From NCBI GenBank assembly GCA_031411655.1, contig JANOBM010000096.1, forward strand, positions 1 to 64,000: DNA of 64,000 nucleotides. The letters are read 5' to 3'. Position numbers and translations under genes: made by a program. A model generated the notes under the pieces. The model saw only the letters and a list, made by a program, of their open reading frames with translations. It was not told the DNA's origin and ran no database searches. Source of the DNA: UBA6163 sp031411655. Its GTDB lineage: Bacteria; Planctomycetota; Planctomycetia; Pirellulales; Pirellulaceae. Shown here one piece after another: positions 46,209 through 54,201 of this stretch (positions are counted from its first letter, which is position 1; each line of letters opens with the position of its first letter).

Positions 46209-46869
46209 TCCCCTTGTTCGAACGACTCGCCTGGTAGCTGCCTACCGACGATACCTGTCGAGTGCCGATTCGCCTCAATACGCCGGCGACATCAATCGAT
46301 ATTACTCGACATCGACGCTTTTGACGATCTTGACTCGCAGCGACGTTGAAATGCGTCGCGCTGCGGCGATGGCGCTTGGGATGCTTGGCGATCACTCCGC
46401 GATCGAGCCGCTCGGCCGGTCGTTGGCAGATCCGGATCGCGGCGTGCGTCTGGCCGCAGACGACTCCTTTCGGGCGATTCTCATTCGCGATGCCGCCCCA
46501 CCGCATCACCAGCAGCTTCTTCAGGTGATGCACCTGAACGATGGGGGAGAACATGCTGCCGCGTTGGCACCGACGATGATCCTCGCGGACCAGGCGCCGA
46601 TGTATGCAGAAGCCTATCACCAACTCGCAGTCTGCTGGCAGGGGCTCGATGACAACGACGCTGCGGAGGCGGCATTTTGCAGTTGCCTTTGGCATTGCCG
46701 GTATCACTATCCTGCCTGGCAAGGCTTGGCCCGTTGCAAACTCGCCGAAGGCGATTTCAACGCGGCGCTCCATGCACTCGAACGAGCGATCGAGATTTGT
46801 CCTGATCTCGAATCAGCAAGACTTCAAATCCGCGCCATTCGTCGACGTCTCCGGCGTAGTGAGAGCTAA
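46186..46869 (+). CDS. HEAT and TPR repeat protein
   Basis: Starting at ATG 46186 the protein is 227 residues. Two HEAT-type helices (EMRRAAAMALGMLGDHSAIEPLG and DRGVRLAADDSFRAIL) are followed by TPR-like pairs (AYHQLAVCWQGLDDNDAAEAAF and PAWQGLARCKLAEGDFNAALHAL). It is a scaffold of the kind that mediates protein contacts; no enzyme motif is present. A 7-bp gap leads to the following small membrane protein on the same strand, so the two are probably co-expressed. The upstream region is shared with the divergent STN gene. Confidence 0.7.
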   Translation: MDDDIVTTPLVRTTRLVAAYRRYLSSADSPQYAGDINRYYSTSTLLTILTRSDVEMRRAAAMALGMLGDHSAIEPLGRSLADPDRGVRLAADDSFRAILIRDAAPPHHQQLLQVMHLNDGGEHAAALAPTMILADQAPMYAEAYHQLAVCWQGLDDNDAAEAAFCSCLWHCRYHYPAWQGLARCKLAEGDFNAALHALERAIEICPDLESARLQIRAIRRRLRRSES

Positions 46870-46876
46870 CCGGCTC

Positions 46877-47161
46877 ATGGCCCCGATCATTCAGGCAGAT
46901 ACCTTTGTCGGAAGCCTTGCCATTGGGTTGGGTGTTGTCTTGGCTGGGCTCTCTATCCGCTCACAGGACGCGCTCTCTCAGCTTACTTTGGTGAAACGCA
47001 TTCAGCAGCGTTTCGGTCGCGGGGCGGCGCGAGCGGTCATAACGGTACTCGCCGTTTTGCTGTGCATTACGGGGGTCTTGATCCTTCGAGATATTCGACC
47101 CAGTTTTGCGGTGCCCCAACCGGCTCCGCGAGCTGTGAAAACGGCAAATCCATCGCCTTAG
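46877..47161 (+). CDS. Small two-span membrane protein, unknown
   Basis: The 94-residue protein starts at ATG 46877, 7 bp after the HEAT/TPR stop. Two hydrophobic helices lie at about residues 10-28 (SLAIGLGVVLAGLSI) and 53-70 (AVITVLAVLLCITGVLIL), with a basic loop between them (KRIQQRFGRGAAR). A Pro-rich tail follows. Probably it works with the HEAT/TPR protein at the membrane. Confidence 0.55.
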   Translation: MAPIIQADTFVGSLAIGLGVVLAGLSIRSQDALSQLTLVKRIQQRFGRGAARAVITVLAVLLCITGVLILRDIRPSFAVPQPAPRAVKTANPSP

Positions 47162-47340
47162 GCAAGCGGAACTTTGAAGCGTGCCCAAGAAACCGCTTAA
47201 GCTCGCAGCAGAAGTTGATTTCTCCGATATGGCTCGGCTGGCGACTCAGGCTCCAGCGGCAGTTTTCATTCTGCCCGCGTTTTCCACTCACACACTGGCA
47301 GTGCATTCTAACCGTCCGCTGATCCCGTGAAGGCAAGTCC

Positions 47341-48426
47341 TCATTGAGGAGGATTTGCGTCCTTGATCGCCTTGTCCATTACGGCCAGAGCGGCATCGGT
47401 GTATCGAGTGTGCTGATTATAGAAGTGGTTCAACGCCGCTTCGTCAGCAAAGAAAAACATTCGGTTGTGATCAGGGTCCTTTAAGCCCCATTCACGGTTC
47501 CCTGGCACAATCTTTCGCTCTTCGAAAAAGCGAACAACATCGATACCGTTCAGCATCGGTGTATAGGGCTCTGGGTTGGCAACAAAACGCTCCATCGCAG
47601 GCTTGCTGCTAAACAAATAGAGCCGACCAAGGTGCACCACACCAAATTCAGGATTTCCTTCGACCCAACGATCTTCGTCGATCACGGCGACAGAGCAGTA
47701 TCCTTCCATCGCTAGTTCCATTTCACTGCGTGCTGCGACCGAAGTTGGCGCTGGGGTTTGCAACGAGTTGTCTGTTCGGACGGAAACCGGAGTCGCCACG
47801 ATTTCTTTGCTTGCCGGCGGCACGACGTAGCCGGCTCCCTGTCCAGGAGTACCAGCAATCGCATTCGTCGGTTGACTTGGCGCCGTCGCGGCGGCCGCTA
47901 CCGGTGCCTGGACAGGCGAAACGCTCGCAATGGCTGCTCCGCTTGGTTGTGCATGTTGAGTTAGCATCGCTACGTAGCGAGCTGGATCTTGAGGGCTCAC
48001 GCTGTGCGATACGGCTTGTCCCTGGGTCGTGACGATCACATCTGTCGGGTACCGAGTCACTTGAAACGTAGAGGCAATGGAGGGGCTTTTGCCGGCATGA
48101 ATTTTCACAGGGACGTAATTTTTTTGGATAGCAGCAGCAACCTCGGGAGCCTTGAAAGCCCCGCTTTCCAATCGATCACACCAGACGCAATTATCGTCGT
48201 AGAAGTGCAACAAAAGCAATTTGCCCTCTTGCTGTGCTTGTGCATGTGCCGTCTTCAACTGCGTCTGCCAGGCAATCTCGGCTTGAGCTTGCTGAGCCCC
48301 CGCTGTGAACAACGCAACGGCCAACACCATCCATGCGGGTTGTGAGAGAGTTCTTGTCACGGCGGCAATCCATTGTCGGGGGGACGAAGCTAGGCAATTC
48401 CGGTCAACTTGTTGAACGCGAATCAA
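47341..48426 (-). CDS. Secreted thioredoxin-fold protein with C-terminal YHS-like domain
   Basis: The 361-residue protein has a signal sequence (WMVLAVALFTAGAQQAQA) and a thioredoxin-like domain (about 50-155) with the redox motif DNCVWCDRLE (CxxC). A low-complexity Ala/Pro/Val linker follows. The last 120 residues begin MEGYCSVAVIDEDRW and hold YLFSSKPAMERFVANPEPY, which resembles the YHS metal-binding domain, then a duplicate-like unit (FFFADEAALNHFYNQH). It is probably a periplasmic thiol-disulfide or metal-handling protein. The fusion of thioredoxin and YHS-like folds is unusual in my experience and worth checking. Confidence 0.75.
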   Translation of the reverse strand: MIRVQQVDRNCLASSPRQWIAAVTRTLSQPAWMVLAVALFTAGAQQAQAEIAWQTQLKTAHAQAQQEGKLLLLHFYDDNCVWCDRLESGAFKAPEVAAAIQKNYVPVKIHAGKSPSIASTFQVTRYPTDVIVTTQGQAVSHSVSPQDPARYVAMLTQHAQPSGAAIASVSPVQAPVAAAATAPSQPTNAIAGTPGQGAGYVVPPASKEIVATPVSVRTDNSLQTPAPTSVAARSEMELAMEGYCSVAVIDEDRWVEGNPEFGVVHLGRLYLFSSKPAMERFVANPEPYTPMLNGIDVVRFFEERKIVPGNREWGLKDPDHNRMFFFADEAALNHFYNQHTRYTDAALAVMDKAIKDANPPQ

Positions 48427-48796
48427 CGGTCAACAGCACAGTCAATGCAACAATCTTTGTTGCCACGCTATTGAATTCGGCTGTGACGGTCGTGCGACTT
48501 GAGTGGAAGTTAGGGGCTGGGGAAACTTTGACGCCACCGCAGTTTTTTCCAGTCACTTGGGAACGCTAATGCCTTGCGATCCGGCCGTTCCCCAACGAAA
48601 GCGAAATGCCGGCCAACCGGGATCGTCTAATGCCCAGAGAATCGCCTACGTCATGTCCCCTGCACCGATGGGCCCAGCGTTGTGAACCGGCGCATATGCA
48701 TAAATCGGGTCCAGACGCATGAACGCGTCCACACGCATGAAAAGGCTCAGATAGGTGCGACGTGAACGCGCCATGAAGCCCGTTAGCAAAATCAGA
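48427..48796. other. Intergenic gap between the thioredoxin-like gene and rpmJ
   Basis: About 370 bp without a supported gene. A short direct repetition (CGCATGAA and nearby GCGTCC) occurs near 48718-48740. No promoter consensus or hairpin with a T-run was found. Confidence 0.4.
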
Positions 48797-48949
48797 CTAT
48801 CGACGACGTTTCTTCGTTTTGGCGTTGCCTTGACGAACCTTGAATTTAGGATTGCTTTTGCAAATCACATAAATCCGACCGCGGCGACGTACGACTTGGC
48901 AATCTGGATGTCGGTACTTCAATGCCCCAATGCTACTTACAACTTTCAT
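48797..48949 (-). CDS. rpmJ: 50S ribosomal protein L36 (zinc-less, C-minus type)
   Basis: The minus strand from ATG 48949 to TAG 48797 encodes 50 residues. RHPDCQVVRRRGRIYVICKS and NPKFKVRQG match the alternate form of L36 (YkgO/RpmJ2-like). It has only two cysteines in place of the CxxC...C...H zinc set of the C-plus form. The gene lies alone, away from the spc operon. It is far below the usual gene-finding length limit. The protein joins the large ribosomal subunit near the peptidyl transferase region. Zinc-independent versions are often used when zinc is low; whether that holds here is unknown. Confidence 0.9.
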   Translation of the reverse strand: MKVVSSIGALKYRHPDCQVVRRRGRIYVICKSNPKFKVRQGNAKTKKRRR

Positions 48950-49115
48950 CGCTAAAATCTCACGTTTGCGGGGTTCGCTGTTTTCTTCGGAAGGTCGGCG
49001 GAACGGGTTGAAAAAGGAATCGTCTCCGCAAGTGGACCGGAGATTTTAGCGGCACGCGAGGGTTTCGCAACGCCAGTTTTCGTTTCTAGCCATATCTGCC
49101 GGATAAGGACTTCAA

Positions 49116-50339
49116 ATGCGGATCGCATATTTCGACTGTTTCAGCGGTATTAGCGGCGATATGACCCTTGGTGCAATGGTGGATTTAGGGGTTTCGATCG
49201 ATGCAATCCAAAGTGGAGTTCGCTCCATGGGTCTCGCCGAGATCGAAATTCGTTCGGAAATCGTTAAAAAAGCGGGGTTTCGAGCCGTGCAGGTTCGGAT
49301 TGCCCACCCCCCCGAAAAGTCGCATCGACATTTGCACCATATTGAGGAAATGATCGATCGAGGGAGTGAGATTGCACCCAAAGCCAAAGTATTGGCCAAA
49401 CGTATTTTCGGCCTGATCGGTGTCGCCGAAGCCAAAATGCACAACACAACGATCCAAAAAGTGCATTTTCATGAGGTAGGGGCTGTCGATTCCATCGCTG
49501 ACATCGTCGGTGCTGCCATTGGGTTCCAGCTGCTTGGAATCGATCGTGTTGAGGCGTCGGCAGTTCCGACCGGATGTGGGTCGGTGGAAATAGCGCATGG
49601 TCGAGTCTCGATTCCGGCGCCCGCCACTGCCGAACTGCTCTGTGGAGTCCCCATCGCCACTTCCGACATCGAGCGAGAACTCACGACTCCGACCGGGGCT
49701 GCAATTCTGAAGGCGACCGTAGCCCGATTTGGTCCCCTGCCCGCAATGCGATTGATAGCGGCAGGGTATGGCGCAGGAACCTATGATCTGCCGAATCAAG
49801 CGAACGTGCTTCGCATCGTACTGGGCGAATGCGACGACGTAGCCGAAAGCTCGCTTGTGTCGTCGACTATCCCGCTGGAGCATGACCGAGTGGTAGTGCT
49901 TGAAACTAACATTGATGATTCAACGCCGGAGGACTTGGCCGACTGCACTCGTCGATTGATGGAGGCGGGAGCATTGGATGTCTACCAAACTTCCTGCGTA
50001 ATGAAAAAGGGACGAAGCGGTATCCTGTTGACCGTGGTCTCATCCCCATCGCGAGTCAAAGAACTTGAAATGATGTTGTTTAAAGAAACGTCCACCATCG
50101 GCATACGCAGACATACAGCCGATCGCGATAAGTTGATTCGCCAACAAGTCATACTCGAAACCAGCTTGGGGCCTTTGGCAGCCAAGGTTGTTCAGCTCGG
50201 TGGAACGCAAACGCGAATGACGGTCGAGTACGAAGATGGCCGTGATTTGGCGTCGAAACGGAGCACCACATTGGCCGCTGTTCGACAAGCTGCCGAGGAA
50301 GCATGGGCTAAGAAAAACCAGGCCCAACGCCCTCAATAA
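49116..50339 (+). CDS. larC: Nickel-pincer cofactor biosynthesis protein LarC
   Basis: The 407-residue protein starts at ATG 49116, with AGGA 6-7 bases upstream. It matches LarC (DUF111): FDCFSGISGDMTLGAMVDLG at the N-terminus, HLHHIEEMI, HFHEVGAVDSIADIVGAA, a C-terminal VVVLETNIDDSTPEDL and RPI-type late motif. LarC inserts nickel into the pincer nucleotide made by LarB and LarE for LarA-type racemases. Here it is a single uninterrupted frame, without the larC1/larC2 split by frameshift known in Lactobacillus. No larA, larB or larE lies in this window. It is convergent with the RNase HII-like gene, 4 bp apart. Confidence 0.92.
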   Translation: MRIAYFDCFSGISGDMTLGAMVDLGVSIDAIQSGVRSMGLAEIEIRSEIVKKAGFRAVQVRIAHPPEKSHRHLHHIEEMIDRGSEIAPKAKVLAKRIFGLIGVAEAKMHNTTIQKVHFHEVGAVDSIADIVGAAIGFQLLGIDRVEASAVPTGCGSVEIAHGRVSIPAPATAELLCGVPIATSDIERELTTPTGAAILKATVARFGPLPAMRLIAAGYGAGTYDLPNQANVLRIVLGECDDVAESSLVSSTIPLEHDRVVVLETNIDDSTPEDLADCTRRLMEAGALDVYQTSCVMKKGRSGILLTVVSSPSRVKELEMMLFKETSTIGIRRHTADRDKLIRQQVILETSLGPLAAKVVQLGGTQTRMTVEYEDGRDLASKRSTTLAAVRQAAEEAWAKKNQAQRPQ

Positions 50340-50343
50340 CCGC

Positions 50344-51345
50344 TCACCGCTTGCGAATCAACTGCTGGTCGTCAATGCCTTGATCGAGTCCCAACCGCCT
50401 TAGGTCAGCAATAAAACGGTCGGCGTCAGTCGGATACCCGGCTGTCGGCGCTAGCGTTTCGGGGGCGAGCAGTCGTGAGGAAAAGAATTCATTGAATCGA
50501 TCCATCGCCCGCTCTCGCAGCCATTTTGCAATCATCGACGACATGGCTACCGGAGCGAACGAATCACCTTTTACCGTGAATGACCAAGTCACGTTGCGAG
50601 CGCGAGTGCTGTGCGGCAGTGACAAGCGGTAGCGGCTGACTCCTTTGCCTTCGCATTCAATAAGAGGCAAAGCGCCGTCGAAATGGTGCTGCAAAACGGC
50701 ACCGTAGTAAGCGCGACCGCCATGTCGATCACTGTAGACCACCGTGTCGGCGTGGTCCGTGCCATGGATATCCAGCAATTCGACTGCGAGCCTACAAGTT
50801 GAATCGGTCAGAATGTCCGCCTTGTTCGCGCCTTGGTCAACCAGAGAGTTGAACGACGAGGCTGTGATACAGCGAGCCTTAACGCCACAAAGCCTTATCC
50901 CATTCACTGACCAGTGATTGATAATGGTGTCATTGAAATCTTGCCCGCGGGCAAGTCGACCATTCGGTATCATTTTCCCCCACGCTGCGAACCATGGGCT
51001 TTCTAAGATTGAATTCCAATCCGAAGGCGCAACAACGTTCAACCATTCCTCGAATCGGTAGAGCGGGTCTGGCAAACCTGCCCACTGTGAGGCCGCTTGG
51101 CAGACAATATCGGTCATGGGGAGCGATCGCATCGTTGACGAAGCTTGTCTCTGTTTCTTAAACACGCGCTTCGAATCATCCACGTAAACCGAACCACAGC
51201 GCGCATCGTCAATGGGTATGGTAAGCGGCGCAAAAGCAATTTCGTCGGACAATTCGCGCGCCCATTCCCAGGCCGCCGCCACAATTACGAGCGGCCCTAG
51301 CTTGGGTCCGTAGCCTGCTTCGTCGGTAGCAATGAGGAGTGGCAA
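50344..51345 (-). CDS. Divergent RNase HII-like protein
   Basis: The 333-residue protein begins LLIATDEAGYGPKLGPLVI, which is the DEAGxGP motif of RNase HII (Asp8, Glu9). VDDSK at about 55-59 fits the DSKKL motif and VVYSDRHGG (Asp206) is a further acidic site. Near the C-terminus MSSMIAKWLRERAM matches the family SIIAKVTRDRxM block, and AGYPTDADRFIADLRRLGL matches GYxTxxHxxAL. In that block the catalytic Asp of RDR is Glu here. It has a long insertion (about 60-200) that normal RNase HII (about 200 aa) lacks. It is likely an RNase H-fold nuclease; activity is uncertain. Its start lies 22 bp downstream of the HD-GYP stop (51345 versus 51368), on the same strand. Confidence 0.75.
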   Translation of the reverse strand: MPLLIATDEAGYGPKLGPLVIVAAAWEWARELSDEIAFAPLTIPIDDARCGSVYVDDSKRVFKKQRQASSTMRSLPMTDIVCQAASQWAGLPDPLYRFEEWLNVVAPSDWNSILESPWFAAWGKMIPNGRLARGQDFNDTIINHWSVNGIRLCGVKARCITASSFNSLVDQGANKADILTDSTCRLAVELLDIHGTDHADTVVYSDRHGGRAYYGAVLQHHFDGALPLIECEGKGVSRYRLSLPHSTRARNVTWSFTVKGDSFAPVAMSSMIAKWLRERAMDRFNEFFSSRLLAPETLAPTAGYPTDADRFIADLRRLGLDQGIDDQQLIRKR

Positions 51346-51367
51346 AGAGGGGCTACTAAGAATGAGC

Positions 51368-52582
51368 TTACATGGGTGTGCGCTGAATCGAACTTGACAA
51401 CGCTTCTATCTGGGTAACCAGAACGAGCGCAACGTCAGGCGCCCATTGTACACCCATCCCTCGTTTAAAAATCGTCAGCACACGATCGAGTGACATGCCG
51501 GGACGATAGGGACGGTCACTGGTCATCGCATCAAACGAGTCCGCTACCGCGATGATTTGCGCCAGTCTAGGAATATCATCGCCTGCCAATCCATGCGGAT
51601 AGCCTTTACCATCCCAAGACTCATGATGGTGAAGCACCCCGGGAAGCATCGCCTCAAAAGGGCCAATGGTCTTCAAAATATTGTAGCCAATCACCGGATG
51701 CTGTTTGATTAGATGATACTCTTCCTTACTCAGCTCACCATGCTTTCGAAGGACAGCGTCATCGACACCAATCTTCCCAATGTCGTGGAGAAGTGCTGAC
51801 TTTCGAAGGATCTCACATTCAGTATCCTTAAGGCCTAAATCCTGAGCCAAAGCTACGGATAGCTCGGAGACTCGGGAACTGTGGCCACAGGTATAGTGGT
51901 CCTTTGCATCAATCGCGGAAACGAGCGCGACCAATACACCATCGAGGGTTTGCTTCAGCTCAACAAACTGTCGCTGGTTGACTAAATGAACCGCCAGCAT
52001 CATTCCTGTTGAACGCATCAAGTCCGCTTCAACGGTTCCAAACTCTTCTGCAGCGTTGTCGCCGACAGCGATCATGCGGCCAATTCGCCTGGCGCCACGA
52101 GCAATGGGCACAACCAAAATCCGCTTCGTCGGGTCGCCTTGTACGAGCGGTTGGTTGATGATCGCGAGCGTTTCGCCCCGAACCACCATCGCCGAATCCG
52201 CCATCGTCTTTAACCAAATATCATCTCGGTGCTGACCTACCTGGATGAGCGCGGAATCCACACTGACGTCCAAATCTGGATAGAGCTCAATTGCGAGCGT
52301 TACCGCGTTAATGCAATGCATCAACGGCTCTATCAACTCTCGACAGATCGATACGCGATCCGCGTCGATACGGAGTTGCTCGGTGAACTGATGAATCATC
52401 GTCAGTTCCTCGAACTTCTTAACCAGCTCACTGGTAAGTCGGTTCAGCTCTGACGACGATCCATCCGACCCGCTGTCACTAACGAAGGGAACTGCCGGAT
52501 GGTGATTGACCGTCGTCGCGGACGCCGCCAACCAGGGGAATTGTTCCCCGAGGACGGAAGCGGCAGATGTGGCGTCAGTCAT
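51368..52582 (-). CDS. HD-GYP domain protein with GAF-like sensor domain
   Basis: From ATG 52582 the protein is 404 residues; a TTG or ATG further upstream (to 52615) would add eleven. The N-terminal half (about 70-215) resembles a GAF domain. The HD-GYP domain (about 220-380) carries HSSRVSELSVALAQDLGL, LLHDIGKIGVDDAVL and HHESWDGKGYPHGL, the full set of metal and GYP motifs. It is expected to hydrolyse cyclic di-GMP in the cytoplasm in response to the GAF ligand. No diguanylate cyclase lies nearby. It precedes the RNase HII-like gene on the same strand by 22 bp, so the two may be co-transcribed. Confidence 0.85.
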   Translation of the reverse strand: MTDATSAASVLGEQFPWLAASATTVNHHPAVPFVSDSGSDGSSSELNRLTSELVKKFEELTMIHQFTEQLRIDADRVSICRELIEPLMHCINAVTLAIELYPDLDVSVDSALIQVGQHRDDIWLKTMADSAMVVRGETLAIINQPLVQGDPTKRILVVPIARGARRIGRMIAVGDNAAEEFGTVEADLMRSTGMMLAVHLVNQRQFVELKQTLDGVLVALVSAIDAKDHYTCGHSSRVSELSVALAQDLGLKDTECEILRKSALLHDIGKIGVDDAVLRKHGELSKEEYHLIKQHPVIGYNILKTIGPFEAMLPGVLHHHESWDGKGYPHGLAGDDIPRLAQIIAVADSFDAMTSDRPYRPGMSLDRVLTIFKRGMGVQWAPDVALVLVTQIEALSSSIQRTPM

Positions 52583-52816
52583 GGCGTGTAGTGGTCGCGG
52601 CGACAAAAGAAGCAAGTGAATGCGGCCCGAGGCGTATCGTCTCTTCCGTCGGCAAACGGAATGCTACCCGATCAAGTTTGCTCATGTAAGAGTCGCGTTA
52701 AATCACTCAAAGATCGATTCGTATCGATTGTAACGACGAAGATAGACTTGCCTCGTAGCCGACACATTCCCTGAAGTATCGGTCCGACTCACAACAAACG
52801 AACTCTCAATCGAACG

Positions 52817-53032
52817 TCACAGTGAACTGGGTGGGTTCGTTTCTATGCGAATCGGCCCCGAAGTGTGCGGTATTGCCTCCATTCGCATTCCCGCGCGTTG
52901 GTAGATTCGATTGAACTCGACCACAAACTGATCGGGGTCTTCTGGGGGCAATCGGACCGGTCCAAGCACCCTGTCTTCACGACAGACGATCGCTTCGTAG
53001 GGCGGAGGCAATTCACCCGGACTGCTCGTCAT
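52817..53032 (-). CDS. Small protein coupled to a D-2-hydroxyacid dehydrogenase
   Basis: This 71-residue protein starts at ATG 53032, which overlaps the dehydrogenase stop by ATGA. It is Pro/Glu/Arg-rich (PPPYEAIVCREDRVLG, IYQRAGMRMEAIP) and without a known domain. Translational coupling suggests it is real and made together with the dehydrogenase. No hydrophobic segment is visible. The function is unknown. Confidence 0.6.
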   Translation of the reverse strand: MTSSPGELPPPYEAIVCREDRVLGPVRLPPEDPDQFVVEFNRIYQRAGMRMEAIPHTSGPIRIETNPPSSL

Positions 53033-54030
53033 CGTTTTTGACTTAGGGGTTTATGACCCTCAGTCCATACGACCGAAGGATGTGGAAAGCCAAGCTTTTT
53101 GTCGACAACGTTCCAAAGCGGTTGGCCGTTGAGATAGCGACGCAGATTCTCGCAAACCAGACGAGTGGTGTCGGAAACTCGACTTGCGGATTGTGCACCA
53201 ACATGCGGCGTGATGAGGACCGATGGATTGTCCCAAAGTAAACTCTCTGGTGCCAAAGGCTCCACTTCCGTAACATCGAGCCCAGCTCCCGCTAGATGCC
53301 CACTAGCTAAGGCATCCACTAAAGCAGACTCCACTACCACGGACCCTCTCGCGACGTTTACTAAATAGCTCCCCGACCGCATTCTCGCGATTCGCGACGA
53401 GTCAAACATTCCCTCTGTCGAAGCATTCAGTGGCAAGCTCAACACTACGATGTCGCTTAGCGCAAGCAAGTCGTCGATCCGATCGGCAGGCCAAAGAGAT
53501 TCAACCTCCGATGGGCAATTCTCAGGGTAATAGTCGGTGGCAATCATGCGAACATCCCAGGGGGCAAGCATTTTTGCGATCATTCGTCCGTTCCCACCGA
53601 GTCCCACAATGCCGACGGTCTTACCTCGCAGATCATCAGTCGGACGGCGAGTGAAATCGCGATTCCTCGTCGCCTCCGTAAACAACCGGATCCGACGGAG
53701 AAGTCCGAGCATCAACGCAAAAGTCTGTTCTGCCACCTGTGGAGCAAACAACCCCGATGCACTCGAAACAACGATCTCTGAGTTGATCACTCCCGGGACG
53801 AGACAATGGTCTAGTCCGGCTGCTGAGGACTGAATCCAGCGAAGCCGACCAGCGCGAAGGACGCGGTCCCAATCGACCGGCACTTTCGCATGTCCGATAA
53901 AAACATCGGCCGTCGGTAAGTATTCGTCTACTCGGGCCTGACCCGCATCGATGACCTCCGCGGTGCCAGCAACATGTCGGATTTGGTCCAAGCACGATGG
54001 CGTTACGGGGTAACAGACAACGATTCGCAT
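53029..54030 (-). CDS. NAD-dependent D-2-hydroxyacid dehydrogenase
   Basis: The 333-residue protein has the NAD-binding motif GKTVGIVGLGGNGRMIAKML and the three catalytic positions: Arg in VNVARGSVV, Glu in DVTEVEPLAPESLLWD and His in ITPHVGAQSA. The layout fits the glyoxylate/hydroxypyruvate reductase and phosphoglycerate-dehydrogenase superfamily. It reduces a 2-oxoacid to the D-2-hydroxyacid, or the reverse, in the cytoplasm. The substrate cannot be told from sequence. The gene is upstream of and overlaps a 71-residue protein. Confidence 0.88.
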   Translation of the reverse strand: MRIVVCYPVTPSCLDQIRHVAGTAEVIDAGQARVDEYLPTADVFIGHAKVPVDWDRVLRAGRLRWIQSSAAGLDHCLVPGVINSEIVVSSASGLFAPQVAEQTFALMLGLLRRIRLFTEATRNRDFTRRPTDDLRGKTVGIVGLGGNGRMIAKMLAPWDVRMIATDYYPENCPSEVESLWPADRIDDLLALSDIVVLSLPLNASTEGMFDSSRIARMRSGSYLVNVARGSVVVESALVDALASGHLAGAGLDVTEVEPLAPESLLWDNPSVLITPHVGAQSASRVSDTTRLVCENLRRYLNGQPLWNVVDKKLGFPHPSVVWTEGHKPLSQKR

Positions 54031-54201
54031 TTCAGTCGAATTCTCTCGTTTTGGGTACGCAAGCAGAAGGTGCGCGGAGCATTGTCCGCAAATGAAAGTA
54101 ATTTTCAGTCTTCACTCGGAGCTTGTCGCTGCTCAAGCAATGTTTCGGAGAACGTACAAGACCATTAGAATACGATAAAACACTCTAACGCAGGTCTTGC
54201 A

